Source of the DNA: Blakeslea trispora
Taxonomy: Eukaryota > Mucoromycota > Mucoromycetes > Mucorales > Choanephoraceae
Assembly (NCBI GenBank): GCA_025331445.1
Contig: JAIWNE010000058.1
Span: 1 to 64,000, forward strand
DNA: 64,000 bases
Reading direction: 5' to 3'
Shown here: piece after piece, positions 20,893 through 32,737 of the stretch
How the letters are laid out: each line of letters opens with the position of its first letter
Numbering within the stretch: position 1 is the stretch's first letter
Notes under the pieces: model-generated
Databases searched by the model: none
What the model was told of the DNA's origin: nothing
The model's input: only the letters and a program-made list of their open reading frames with translations
Position numbers and translations under genes: made by a program

Positions 20893-20955
20893 TATGAACA
20901 TAATGAACGTAATGAACATAATGGCGTAATGAACATTATGAACGTAATGGTGTGA
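20893..20955. repeat. AATGAACATAATGAACG short tandem repeats
   Basis: Irregular 9-10-bp repeats of AATGAACRTAATG occur here and again from about 22345 to 22475, on the other side of the Tc1 element. The Tc1 therefore inserted into a repeat field that continues into the 18-bp minisatellite. Confidence 0.7.
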
Positions 20956-20997
20956 TAGCGGAGAAAGTCAGTGCACAAGCTGTCAAAATGTGATGTA

Positions 20998-22332
20998 CAG
21001 TCAGAACGAAAAAAAAGGTTAATTTTTTTGAATTCCGACAAGGTCATCATGAGGGATGAGGACCATTTTACTTGTTGTTCAGTCAATACTTCTTAGTTAA
21101 CCGAGCTTTCTTTTTTCGGATAATACACTTTCAAATGTCTAATTAATAAAGTTATAAAAGAATTGGGGCAAAAGATATGTTTTATTTTTGGATTGCTTGC
21201 CTAGGAGTCAATTGAGCCTCCTTTGGCAGCAATCACTTTTTTCATGCGTGATGGCATGCTTGAAATAGTTTTGTCGAGGTATTCGACAGTGATACTGTTC
21301 CAAGCATCCACCAGCATCTCCTCATTGGTTTTTTGGCCCTTAAGTCTGGACCAGTCTTGATGGAAGCGTCGCTTCATTTCACTCCAGACGTTCTCAATGG
21401 GGTTGGGATCAGGCGATTGAGCAGGCCACTCTATTTTCTCAACCCCATTGAGATCCCTCCACTCCTTGGCAGCTTTGGCTGTGTGAATGCTGGCGTTATC
21501 TTCCATCAAGACCGATCCGGGATTGCTCTGGAGAAAGCCCAGAAGAACAGGCTTGTAGACAAGGTCTACAAAGTCCTGGCTTGTGCTTCTGTCCTTTGGC
21601 AGGAACACCAACTCGGACTTGTTGCGACCACATATGGCCCCCCAAACCATAAAGCTGGTTCGGCCACTCTTGAAAGAAGGCTTCAGGCAGTCCTTGTCGT
21701 ATTTTTCCTGTGGCAATCTCCAGACTTTTTTTTGCAAGATGTCCTTGCCGATTTCCACGCTGGATTCATCTGTCCAGACGACTTGCTTCCATTGCTCTAT
21801 CGTCCAGTTTCGGTGAGCTTTGGCAAATTGAAGCCTCTTCTCCATATGGGCTTCCTTTAGAAAAGGCTTCTTTGCCGCAACTCTCTTGTTGTAACCCAGA
21901 CCATGCAACTCCTTTGCGATGGTTTGGGTGTGCACCTTTACTGGCAGCTCTTGCTGCAAAGAAGCAAGCGTGACAGATCTGTCCTTTTGGATGGCTCTCT
22001 TCAGAACTCTCTTGCTACGTTCGTCAAGAGATTTGGGTCTTCCAGAGCCCGCAGCTCTTTCAACAGTAACTCTGGCTTGAAATCTCTTGATGGTCCTGTA
22101 AACAGTGACTGGGTTAATTCCAAGTTCTTGGGCAATTTCGATCTGTGGTTGGTTTCTTTGCCAACGATCAACGATGATAGCTTTGAGTTCAGTGGATAAT
22201 TGAGACATATTGTGAGTTTCAAGGAATTTTATTAAGAAAGAGAGGTAGAATGATAGGAATGTAAGACGTGTCATACATTTACCCTTCTTTTACGGAGTCT
22301 AAAAGAATTAACCTTTTTTTTCGTTCTGACTG
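20998..22332 (-). mobile_element. Complete Tc1-like DNA transposon
   Basis: Terminal inverted repeats begin CAGTCAGAACGAAAAAAAAG at both ends and match for about 27 bp. The flanking dinucleotide is TA on both sides (20996-20997, 22333-22334), the target duplication of Tc1/mariner elements. The 1335-bp element contains one intact transposase gene on the minus strand. The identical inner repeats and open frame suggest recent activity. Confidence 0.95.
21201..22208 (-). CDS. Tc1-like DD34E transposase
   Basis: The transposase cuts the element out and joins it into TA sites. I chose the ATG at 22206-22208 (MSQLSTELKAIIVDRWQRNQ), giving 335 residues, the usual Tc1 length; an upstream in-frame start would add 22 residues without family resemblance. 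The N-terminal half holds the paired-type helix-turn-helix (IEIAQELGINPVTVYRTIKR) and a GRPK hinge (SGRPKSLDERSKR). The catalytic triad is readable: D in VVWTDESSVE, D in LMEDNASIH, and E in DPNPIENVWSEMKRR. Exactly 34 residues lie between the second D and the E, so it is DD34E. No damage was seen. Confidence 0.95.
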   Translation of the reverse strand: MSQLSTELKAIIVDRWQRNQPQIEIAQELGINPVTVYRTIKRFQARVTVERAAGSGRPKSLDERSKRVLKRAIQKDRSVTLASLQQELPVKVHTQTIAKELHGLGYNKRVAAKKPFLKEAHMEKRLQFAKAHRNWTIEQWKQVVWTDESSVEIGKDILQKKVWRLPQEKYDKDCLKPSFKSGRTSFMVWGAICGRNKSELVFLPKDRSTSQDFVDLVYKPVLLGFLQSNPGSVLMEDNASIHTAKAAKEWRDLNGVEKIEWPAQSPDPNPIENVWSEMKRRFHQDWSRLKGQKTNEEMLVDAWNSITVEYLDKTISSMPSRMKKVIAAKGGSIDS

Positions 22333-22493
22333 TACATAAAAAACTTAATGAACGTAATGAACAAAATAAACATAATGATACAATAATGAAGTCGGAGTAT
22401 ATAAATCCAGAAAAAAAACTCAATTGCACACAAGAACTATAATAAACACAGTGAACATAATGAACATAATGACGCAACACAGTAAGCAAATTT

Positions 22494-22727
22494 AATGAAC
22501 ATAAGCATCTTAATGAACACAATGATATCAATAAACATAATCATATCAATAAGCAGAACAATCTCAATGAACATAACAATCTCAATGAACATAACATTTT
22601 TAATGAACATAACATTTTTAATGAACATAACATTTTTAATGAACATAACATTTTTAATGAACATAACATATCTATTGAGCATAACGTTTTCAATGAACAT
22701 TGCATTTTTGATAAACAGAACGATCAT
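22494..22727. repeat. 18-bp minisatellite, 13 units
   Basis: Thirteen consecutive 18-bp units follow the pattern AATGAACATAACATTTTT. Four at 22584-22655 are identical and the outer ones diverge. Because 18 is divisible by three, both strands stay open, but these frames are by-products of the repeat. Confidence 0.95.
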
Positions 22728-23195
22728 ACTGAAGAGAGCAATTTTATAAAAATCAAAAAGTTCTCATACAATGCAACATAACGGACGCTTTCATTATGCT
22801 TCTACAACGAAAGAATAGTTGCAAGTAAAAGCAGAAGACGGACGTAATTTGTGTACCTGACATACTTGCGTAGCAAAAAAAAAATTAAAGAGCGCATCAA
22901 AAATTTAAATTCAGTGAGCGCGAAATGATGTTCTACAGGCTCGCGAAGACTTTAACAGAAAAATGGCAACACCTATTACCTCAACGGAGCACAGACGGTA
23001 TGCCAAAGACGGAAGGCATTACGTATCGTCATAATCATAAAATGTCATTACTTTCAGGGACATAAAGAATGGCCAAAGAAACTGCGCTGTCATTCACAGT
23101 AAGGTTTATAAGCCAACAATGCTTGTTTACGTATATAACACTGTTCTACAAAATTTTTTAATTTGCTGAAGCTTTTTTATACGTTTATTACATCA
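22728..23195. other. Non-coding stretch
   Basis: No gene, RNA or element end was recognised between the minisatellite and the next ORF. Confidence 0.5.
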
Positions 23196-23699
23196 ATGAT
23201 ATTTTCTACTCTTGTCAAGAAAAACAAGAAGGCGCAAGAAGCAATCTCTACGCAAGAAGCGATCTCTACGCAAGAAGCAATTCCTTCGCAAGATTCAGCT
23301 ATATCGGTTGAAATACCAACTGAATTTAGCTTGAATGAAAAAACAAACCACTACGAGTTGCCGCAATCGATTGTTTAACTGGATTCATCTTTTAACCAGA
23401 ACTTGAGACTAGAAGATAGTGCATCCACAGCGGAAAAGGCTTCTGAAACACAAGAAAAGTATAAGTCTGCAAAAAGAAGAAGAAACTACACAGAGGAAGA
23501 TACCCATAACTGCTTCCACTTATACTTTGATATGGGCTTGACAATACGAGAGATTCATCACATAACAGGAATGTGCATAGGATCTATTCAACTACGTGTC
23601 AAGAAACAGAGAAAAAAATACCCTGAAAGGCGTAGAGACATCAAAGTTACAAATGAAATGATTGACAACTTAAAGCAGCTTTGCGTGAGGCAAATTTAA
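23196..23699 (+). pseudogene. Helix-turn-helix protein fragment, one stop
   Basis: One frame runs from the ATG at 23196 to 23699 with a single TAA at 23376-23378. The N-terminal part has a threefold six-residue repeat QEAIST/QEAIST/QEAIPS, encoded by 18-bp DNA repeats at 23237-23290. The C-terminal part (RRNYTEEDTHNCFHLYFDMG, then LTIREIHHITGMCIGSIQLR) looks like a helix-turn-helix DNA-binding domain of the kind at the N-terminus of transposases or regulators. Nothing like a catalytic domain follows before the hAT end at 23833. It may be the front end of a lost transposon. Confidence 0.45.
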
Positions 23700-23832
23700 A
23701 AACAAATAGCTTCACACTTTTAATAAAGTTTGCTATTGAGAACATTTTTTATTTTACAATTTTAAGAGTGATGTTTGAACGAGTAGCAACATATATGCGC
23801 AATTTAACGGCTGAATTACTGTATTATAAAAC

Positions 23833-26800
23833 TAGGAATTGCAATCTGTCGGTTACGGTTCGGTTCTGAACCGACTCGACTGAAAAAAGTCGGTTCTGCG
23901 AAAATTGATAATCGGTTCAATTCTCGGTTCGGTTAACCGATGGTTAACAGACGGTTAAGCAACTTCGCTTCTGATATTGTGCTACTGAATGAGTAGTTAT
24001 ACACTATTTTGGCTTATTTACATAAACGCTTTTTTTATTATACCTAAACATTTGTGCACACGTACATTTTTTATGCTTACCGTCTTTTTAATAAATTAAC
24101 CTTTACTGTTATCTATCTTTTTGCACGTCAATTAATGTAACGTTTTCAATACGAAAGATCTATCAATACCAAGACTTATAAATATGCTTACAACATGATG
24201 TGATTTCAGCTTGTTTCGCTCACAATAACGCACCAAAAAGCACCATTGTCGAACGACATCAATTTCAAAGAATTAAATTTATGAACTTTGAGAAGTATCA
24301 GTCGATATATTTTGATACAAAGCTCTTAATTAAAAAGTATTTCTATTTTATAGGAAAACACCAGATTCAACTCATAGTATGTTAATTCAGTAAAGGCTTT
24401 TTTTTAGGACTTAGGCACTCTCATTTCTATATAAGCAAAGCGATTATGTCTTTTCCATGGAAATACATCAATTTTAGAACTTTACTTTTTTTTATTGTTC
24501 AGCAAAACAAGAGACTTAAATTTCCAATTTCAGAATACAACCGCAAATTTTGGAAGAAAATTTCCTTTTTAGTCATCAATGCCATTTATTTCTTTAACTC
24601 TCAAGAATACCATCCTTGTTCAGGACAAGCGACTAAAAAGGTAGTTTTTGATGGATGGTAAAAAAGTATAAAAACCTGACAACACAATCCGGGTTATACA
24701 ATATCTTTATCTCTTTTTTACCGTAGTTCTTCTTCTATTTTCAATGAACCCTAACAACAACAACTCTTTTGGCGCCGCTTCTTCATCTAATGATGACTTG
24801 GTACTTTCTTCTACTTTACAAGAATATCTTAACTCTTCTTTTGACTTTGACTCTTACAACAATGTGTCTCAAGTATCTTCTTTGGGCTCATTCTTGGAGG
24901 AAACTCAGGAGCTTTCAATCGTCTCATCAAGCAGCTCTTCCGGTAGAAACAAAAAAAGAAAACACAATCCTGTTGCTCCTTCTCTTGCCAACTTTTCTCG
25001 TCCTATTCCTGGTATTAAGATAGTCAATGCAAAGCAATTGAAGCAGGTCGTTTGGATGATCGATTAAGGGTACTCATTCCGTTTAGAAAACTTTTTCTTC
25101 TGCAACTTTGACTATGGAAATGATACCATCAAAGCGAGCAGTTGCTGCAATGCTCCTTACTACACTCCTGTTTCATCTACCAGCAACATGACTAGGCACT
25201 TGTTGAAAAGTCAAAATTTGAATGAAAGCAAAGGTAAGCAGACAAATCAGACAGTTGAATGGTATGGAAATATTTAAGAGATCGAACGTTTTTAGCCAAG
25301 CAAATGTGGGAGCAAGCTGGACGTCCTTAGTCTGCCAAAAATCCCAATGTTAACTCGATTGAAAAGTTTCTAAACGTTACAGCTGGCTCTGGGGGATCTA
25401 ACAAGTATGTCATCACCCGCGATGATGTCCGTAAAGCTGTAGTCCAAATGATTGTCAAGCATTCTTTGCCTTACTTCTTTGTTGAAAGCGCTGATTTGCA
25501 AAACTTGTTGAATGTATGCAGACGAACTCAAAGTAAAAGAGATGTTCAGCTTGTTTCAGCAAACACCATAAAAAAAGATATACAACAGTACTACGACGAG
25601 TTGAAAGTTAAAATGACAACTTACCTTTCACAACAAGATTTCATCTCATTTACTTGCGATGTTTGGACTTCGACTACCAATGTTGATTTTCTCGGTATAA
25701 TCGCTCATTTTATTGATTGCAATTGGGAGCCTAAGCAAGTAGTGATTGGATTCGAAGAACTTGAAAGCAGATATACTGGTAAATATCTAAAATCAACGCT
25801 TTGATGCATTTGCTAACATTTTTTTCATCAAGTGTATATCTTGCTGAAGTATTTATGCAATTGTTAAGAGACTTCAAGATCGAAAGCAAGCTTTTTTGCA
25901 TTACCACCGACAACGGCTCCAATATGGGCAAGATGATGCCCAAAATCAGCAAACTAATCAGCATGCGCTTCGACAAGCAAGAAAATTGGATCTCCTGTAT
26001 TGGCCATGTCATCAATCTCAGCTGCCAACAATTACTTACAAAAGGATTGAATGTTCAAGCACCTACTAGTGATTCTTCAATCTATAATGTTGCTGAGACT
26101 ATTGAAGCTGATGTATCGGATGCCTATCAGTTCAATCCCATTCTCAAGATCAGAAGAGGCATTGTCAAGATAAGGTATGTGACCAAGTATGTCTTTCAGT
26201 TCCACATGCTAACATTTTTTTCCTTAGAGCATCTCATAATCTTAGTCGACTCTATGAAGAAGCTTGCGATGCTATTGGTATCAAACACCAAAAACTTGCA
26301 GTAGATGTACGCACACGCTGGAACTCAACCAAGCAAATGATTGGTGTTGGTCTGAAGATGAAGACTGCCTACAAGCGAACATGTGCAAGAGCACCTTTGA
26401 ACAATGGCTTGCACAACTTCGAGCTTAACGATGACGAAATTCAGTATCTTGAAAAAGTTCACCATCTGTTGGATTCATTTGAACAAGCTACACTCTGGGC
26501 CTCTGGACAAAGGTAAATTAAAATCTTCTGTCCTCATAGATGAACAAATTACTAAATATTAAGTATTTGCACTTAGATATCCCACTGTAAATTGAGCTGT
26601 CATGATCTATAATGCTCTGTTTGATCATCTGGATAACATCTTAGTAGATCACTTTCCCTCAAGCACTTGTCAAGTCGAAGATGTAGTGGACGAAATCGAA
26701 CACTCTGATGAACTGATGCACTTTGACCTTGATACCTAACGAATTTTGACAGGAGCATATGAAGCTCGAAAGAAATCGATCCAGTATTACACAGCTACTG

Positions 26801-27866
26801 ACAATACTAGCGTGTACTCTATTGCAACAGCTATGGATCCTTCAATCAAGTTTGGTCTTTGGCATATTGATGGTGGCTGGGATGACATTGGGGAGCAGTG
26901 CGAGTACTTGGTGAAGCAAGAATGGTTAAGAACGTTCGAGGGAGTTGACGGTATCAGTACGCTTACCACCGAATCTGAGGCACGGCAATCAGTAGCAGTA
27001 CAACGTAGCTTTTTGTTTAAGTCCATGATGAAAAAATAGCACAGTCCTCACTGTCAAACTCGCTTTCTGCAGACGAACTAGACCAGTATATTCAAGAAGG
27101 GCCTGTTCATCAGCTTTTTTCGACCAAGCCTGTCAAAGAAGTCTCTAAAGGCAAGGAAAAAGAGTCTGTCAGTGACTACATGAGCGATGCAGAGGTGGTG
27201 CAGTTTTTGGACAGCATGACGAATACAACAAGTGCTGAAGAGGTTGAAGAAAATGAAGAAGAAATTGATGAAGATTTTTTTGATTTAAATAACAGTCAAA
27301 TCAAATTGAAAAATATCTTGCAAACATGAAAAAACTACTCAGTACCCAGATCAGGAGGTGGAAAGTATCCGACTTTGTCATCAATGACAAAAAAATATCT
27401 TTCAGTACCTTCAACATCAACACTATGCGAACGTCTTTTTTCAAGAGCAAAAAGAATTACTACTTGCGCAAGGGCTAAACTTGCTGCCAAAAATGTGAAA
27501 GTGCTTGTTCTATTAAGTTATTGGATTCAAGAAGTACAACAACAAGCAAATGCATAATCTTTTTTTTTTTGACAATTTTTTTTATTTTTTTCTCTATATC
27601 TACATTTTCTAACTGACATATTTAAATAAAAAATCTACTACAATTTAATCAAAACTACATGAGTTTGTCAACTTTTCTTTAATGAATTCAAACCAAGCAC
27701 TTCCATTTTGAGATTGGAACCGAGTTACACAGAACCGACGGTTTTGTCGGTTTTGTCGGTTCGGTTTCGAGTCGGTTATGAGATTAAGAAAGTTGAGTCG
27801 GTTCGGTTACGGTTATGGAACCGACGGTTCTGCAGTTGGTTGGAACCGAACCGACTGCAATTTCTA
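23833..27866 (+). mobile_element. hAT transposon with exact ends, decayed
   Basis: The 8-bp target duplication TATAAAAC flanks the element at 23825-23832 and 27867-27874, as expected for hAT. Terminal inverted repeats read TAGGAATTGCAATCTGTCGG on the left and TAGAAATTGCAGTCGGTTCG inward from the right. Subterminal regions (23850-23960, 27715-27860) are packed with CGGTT/AACCG repeats in both orientations, likely transposase sites. A single transposase gene lies inside on the plus strand but is broken, so this copy is not autonomous. Confidence 0.95.
24744..27557 (+). pseudogene. hAT transposase, intron-containing and broken
   Basis: hAT transposases are DDE enzymes with a BED zinc finger and a C-terminal dimerisation domain. 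From the ATG at 24744 the Ser/Asn-rich N-terminus runs to a stop at 25065. A BED-like stretch follows in another frame (FFCNFDYGNDTIKASSCCNA near 25100, NMTRHLLKSQ near 25190). It ends at a GTAAGC donor near 25231, with an acceptor TTTTTAG near 25290. The core shows FTCDVWTSTTNVDFLGIIAH (25655-25715) and LFCITTDNGSNMGKM near 25895, then CIGHVINLSCQQLL near 25995. The hATC domain closes the gene (KYLSVPSTSTLCERLFSRAK, 27385-27450, then VKVLVLLSYW). Stops and shifts occur near 25065, 25329, 25804, 26300 and 26737. Some of the gaps may be real introns. Confidence 0.85.
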
Positions 27867-27874
27867 TATAAAAC

Positions 27875-28700
27875 CAAATGCGTATAAACTAACTTGTGAA
27901 AATTCCTGCACATGTAAGGTGTCTTTGAAAACCGAACTGTAAAACGCTCAACATTTTAGCTCTTTTATTCACTACGTATGTAGGCATTTATGCAAATATA
28001 CTACAAAATACACTCTACTTATTCCATACAATTTTAACTTCAGACGTGTGACCTACGAGTGCTTTCAAAAAATTATTTAAGAGTGCTAAGTAGATTGTGT
28101 AATTGCTTATGTAGAATTGTGTTAGAACATTTAGTTGTTAATGTATAACCAAAAAACTTCGTGATCGCTATTTGAAAACATATATAAAATACTTCAAAAA
28201 CTAAATATACGTGCTTTAGATTACTTTTGATGGCAAAATTGATTTTTTGAGTTGTATTTTGAAATGTCTCTGCAAAGCATTTCTTTGAAGAGTAATATCT
28301 ATTGCCTGATTAAAAACCGCGAACTACAGTTCAATCAAAGCAATTTTATTTGGCAAAGGCCGCAAAGACAGTCTCAAAAGTCGTGATCCAAAATCTCAAA
28401 GGGCGCCAATTAAAAGGCAAAAACCAGTAATATGGAGTGAATTTAAATAGCAACAAAAGTGAGATAGATAATTGAAGGGAATGAGACAACAAAAAGGGGA
28501 AAATAGGTATCAGGAATGTAAGTAAAGCTAAAAGAGATTCAGAGTCCGACAGGTCGACAAAAACGAGCAAAAAGGGTTTTCAGGGTCTTCCTTACTAATA
28601 AAAGGTGACGTAGTCAAATAATCCAAATCGCACAACTGCCGGAATTGCACCGGACAACGCTTAAACTTTTGGAGCCGATATCTATACTTCAATATATTTC
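27875..28700. other. Non-coding stretch, likely holding the Gypsy-2 3' LTR
   Basis: No gene was seen. A purine tract on the minus strand (GAGGGGGGTGG near 28705-28718) directly follows the Gypsy-2 coding end. The LTR of that element should therefore start just left of it, but no second copy exists in the window to define its length. Confidence 0.4.
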
Positions 28701-28742
28701 ATACCACCCCCCTCAGGCTCAAAAACGCTTCTTTTCTTATTG

Positions 28743-31700
28743 TTAATCGTATTGCTGTCGGTCTAGCCAGCTCTGGAATGGGTTCATTGCACGAGTCACT
28801 ACTACATCTGGTATCTTGCGCTTGCTCTCGTTGAATGGCAACAAAATATCACCGTGTACAGCATGTTCTATCCGACGGTAGTTGGGACCTACAAGATGAT
28901 ACGTGTTGGTGGGAGCATTATGCTTGATGACGGTAAGCGGTCCTATGTAGTGATCAGCGAACTTGTCCTTAGGGTAGTGGTCCTTCATCAGCACCTTGTC
29001 ATTAATCTTGAATGGCTGTCTTGGGATTACAGTCTTGTCATGTATGGCCTTCCTGGCCTTCTTCTTTTCTTCTGAGGGGTTCTTTGCTTCTTGTCTTGGT
29101 TCTTGTACCCATTCTTCAATATTCTTGGCCCTTCTAGCTATCTCATCATGCATTTCACCTACAACATAGTCATACTTAGGAGGAACCCTAGTGGATGGAG
29201 TCCGCATTTCATAGCCGTATAGTAACATGCTTGGAGAGTAACCAGTTGCTTCGTTAGTCATGGTACGTATACACATCAAGGCAGCAGAGAGGTATTCATC
29301 CCAAGGTTAATTTCCATCGTCTCTTCTTAGCTTTGCCATCGTCTGTATCAGTGTTTGATTTAGTCTTTCTACGTGGCCATTTGAATTCGGTCTTCTGCTT
29401 GTCGTTTTGCGATGGGTGCATTCGAATTTGTGCAATGCCACTTGTAAGTATTCGGCCATATAATTACTTCCTCAGTCATTGAACAGAAAAGAAGGTACAC
29501 TATACAATGGAATGATCTGATCCATGAGAAAGTGTTCAGTAGTTTCAGCGGTTATGTCTGGGACAGCCAAAGCGATGAGCCAACGGGTCAAGCAACAACT
29601 AGCTACCATGATATATTTATTGCCTTTAGGCGTGGCTTCCAGAGGTCCAATGCAATCAGTGCATACGAGGTAGAAAGGTCTTGATGGTGTAGGGGTAAGG
29701 AATCCTGGAGTAGTTTTCAATTGAGGTATTCTTTGACGGGCTTGACAGGTAGGGCAACTCTTTACGCAATCTACAACTTTCTCATATATTTTCTTGCCTG
29801 TGTACTTCAGTTGTACCTTCTTCCATGTGTTTGTTATCCCGAAATAACCTTCCGAATGTATTCTTGATATAACTGGTTCTATAGTTCCTTCATACAATAG
29901 TTCTCGCCCTAGATAGTCTTGTCTGTCATCTGTGATCACCTTTTCATACAGTCTGCCTCAAAAACGGAAAATTTCTTAGCCTTTTTCCTAAGACTTGCCT
30001 TGATAGATTCAGTACAATCGAGTGGATAAGTTTGTCGAGTAATGTAGTTGAAGAGAGCGATGTAAGTAGGATAATCCATTTGTGTTCTGAGTGCAATTGA
30101 TGTCGATGTGTGTTGAGTATAAATAACTAAATAAGGTTTTTTTTTAGATTTTAATATTTCCCACTTTTTTTTGATTTTTCTAGTTTTTCTTTCACTCTTG
30201 CTTTTCTGAACTAATTTACTAAGACTGTCGGCTGGATTAAATTCCCTTTTACAATATCTTAGTTTGTAATCATAGCCTATTAGTGCGGCGGTCCACCGGT
30301 TTATTTTTGGCGACGGATTTGGGTTCTTGAATATGAACGTCAATGCTGAGTGATCCACGTTGGCAACCCACTTTCTACCAGATAGATATTCACGAAAATA
30401 GTTCATTCCACAAACCAAGGCGAAAGCTTCCAAATGAGTTGCAGAATATTTCGTTTCGGCACTTCTAAGCGTTCTTGAAGCGTACGCGATCACGGTCTCA
30501 CCCTCAGGTGACCCATTTGGACTTTGAGAAAGTATAGCACCTAAATCTTTACTGAATGCATCAGTTGTCAAGATCTGTATCTGGTTTCTATCGGGATAAG
30601 CCAATAACAGAGCTTCCGTCAACATCCTTTTAATCAAATCAAAGGCCTCTTGCTGGCTATCGCCCCATTTAAAACGAACACCTTTCTTCAACAGTCTAGA
30701 CAAGGGCAATCCTACAGCCGCAACATTGTGTAAAGCCCGTCGATAAAAGTTTGCTGTTGCCAAGAAAGATTTCACTCCATCAACGTCCTTTGGTATTGGC
30801 ATATCGAACAGCTTCTGAACATTTTGCTTCGTTGGTCTAACACCCTCCGTATCAATTTGATGGCCCAAATAGGTAAGCGATGACTTCGCGAACTCACACT
30901 TTGCGAACTTCAACTTCAAATTGTATTCTTCACAGATGTCCAGCAACAGTTTTAAATGTTCGTAGTGTTCTTCAAGAGTCTCACTAAACACACATACATC
31001 GCCGATAAATATCGGAAATAGATCCCCAAGTATTTACCCAACATCTTCATCATTTGTCTTTGGTAAGTATGTGGTCCACCTGCAACCCCAAATGGCATTC
31101 TCAACATTTCATAGCAACCATATTTAATGATCACACCAGTATACGGGATTGAATCTTCAGCCATCTTGATTTGAGTGAACCCAGAGCAAGCATCGACAAT
31201 GGTAAAGTATTTAGCTTCATGAAAGCCGTCGAGTAGGTCTTGGATGCGTGGTATAGGAACGTCTTCCCTCAAAGTCCATTGGTTTAGCTGTCTGAGATCA
31301 TAAACCATACGCAAACCAGCATTTCCTATCTTCTTAATAAAGAACAACGGGCTACACCATTCACCTCGAGATCTTCTTATCAAACCCATCTTGAGCAAGT
31401 TGTTTAACTCATTTCGAAGGTACTCGTCTTCTTCCCAACTCAGCTTATACGGACGGCTTCTGACAGGTAAAGCATTTGGCTTCAGGATTATCTTGTGTTC
31501 ACAGTCTTTTATACATCCTAATCCGCCAAATTCTGAGAAGGAGTCTTTTCTTTCTCTGAGCAACGCAGCAATATCAATTGGTAAGTTTCGAAGCTTTTCT
31601 TCAAACTTTTCTTCTGCTGTCTTCTCTACTTGTGCACTTTCTTCATCACTCGGCAAAGCTTCTTCTACGTACGTACGAAGCGGATCTGGAACAATATCTG

Positions 31701-32707
31701 TGTCAATGTGGACGGTTCGCTGTACAGCTGGTACTACTTCATCGCAATTCTTGTTTTCTTTAAACACCTTATTGGATGATAAATACGTGTGATAAACTTT
31801 GGCTGAATGCGCCTCTTTATTCAATTCTTCAGCCCAACTTTCTATGTCTATGAGTTTGACCTTGTACTTGAGATGCTTATCAACTGGCATTTGAACTGAG
31901 ACTGAGAACACCTTCTTAGAAGCATCTTCGCTATAATGATCCGTCATGAAGCCTTGTACCAGAATAGAATAAGCACCATTCTTGATAGGGATCTCGATCA
32001 TGGTTTTTTCGGAGTGGATTTTCACGTCGTATTGCTTGAGCCCTGTCATGCCTAGCAGTACCACTGGTTCTTCCTTAGATCTGTTGGAATTGTTTTTCAT
32101 GATCATGTGTTCCATTCTCAACTTTCCTCCAATTCTGATCGGTACGGCTACTGTCACCTCACAGTCTTCATTTTGGTCACCTCTCTTTTGGTTTTTCCTA
32201 GTGGTATCCAAAGTAGTTATAGCGACACGTTCACCAACACCAGTCAGACCTAGTGCTTCCGCAATGGGCTTGCTGATTACACTGACAGCACTACCACTAT
32301 CAACCACCATTTGGACTTGTCTATCATGGATCGTTCCCATAACATAGAATGGAGATGATTGCAATAGATCTTCCTTTCTGTGCGGATAATCATATATGGT
32401 GTCATTATCACTGTCGTACGCTTGAGAAGAGTAGTCTTCAGTATCATCATAGGTCGACTTAATGCTATCGGTCTCCGTCGTGGAATGATCATCTGAGTCA
32501 CTGGTTACTGCTTCAACTAGATTAACTTGACTCGTTGTTACTTCTTTTCCTGTTTTTCTTATAAGCTGGCCTTCTAGCATCCAAGAAACGAATACCATCT
32601 TTGAGCTGCTTACGAGCATTCTTATCATTCACTATCCAATCTTTGAATGATATGGGGGCCATTACACTGTCAAGCTTCTCCCAAGTATCGATCTCTCTCT
32701 TTGACAC
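28743..32707 (-). pseudogene. Gypsy-2 Pol: protease, RT, RNase H, integrase, broken
   Basis: Reading leftwards, the aspartic protease is VDSGSAVSVISKPIAEALG near 32300. RT follows (SPLFFIKKIGNAGLRMVYDL, then IVDACSGFTQIKMAEDS). A frameshift near 31010 precedes the active-site motif, which reads IFIGDVCVFSE instead of the usual xDD form, so the first catalytic Asp is lost. RNase H continues (ILTTDAFSKDLGAILSQSP, 30580 leftwards). The integrase finger (HSEGYFG...CPTCQ) and core (CTDCIGPLEA) follow after a shift near 29937. The second acidic block FND is followed directly by a stop at 29472. The last piece (28743-29279) holds the core end and the C-terminal domain (INDKVLMKDHYPKDKFADHY). The gene is clearly dead. 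Confidence 0.88.
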
Positions 32708-32737
32708 TGCTAGTTTACGAGGAGGGGCTCGTAATTT

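Noticed and set aside
21333..22199. Plus-strand frames across the Tc1 transposase
   Set aside because: They are antisense shadows of the transposase gene on the minus strand.
22494..22727. CRISPR-like array
   Set aside because: Units are contiguous without unique spacers and the DNA is clearly eukaryotic.
22437..22749. Long open frames on both strands with repeated MFIKNV or MNITFL
   Set aside because: They are produced by the 18-bp minisatellite, whose period is divisible by three. No start context or domain supports a protein.
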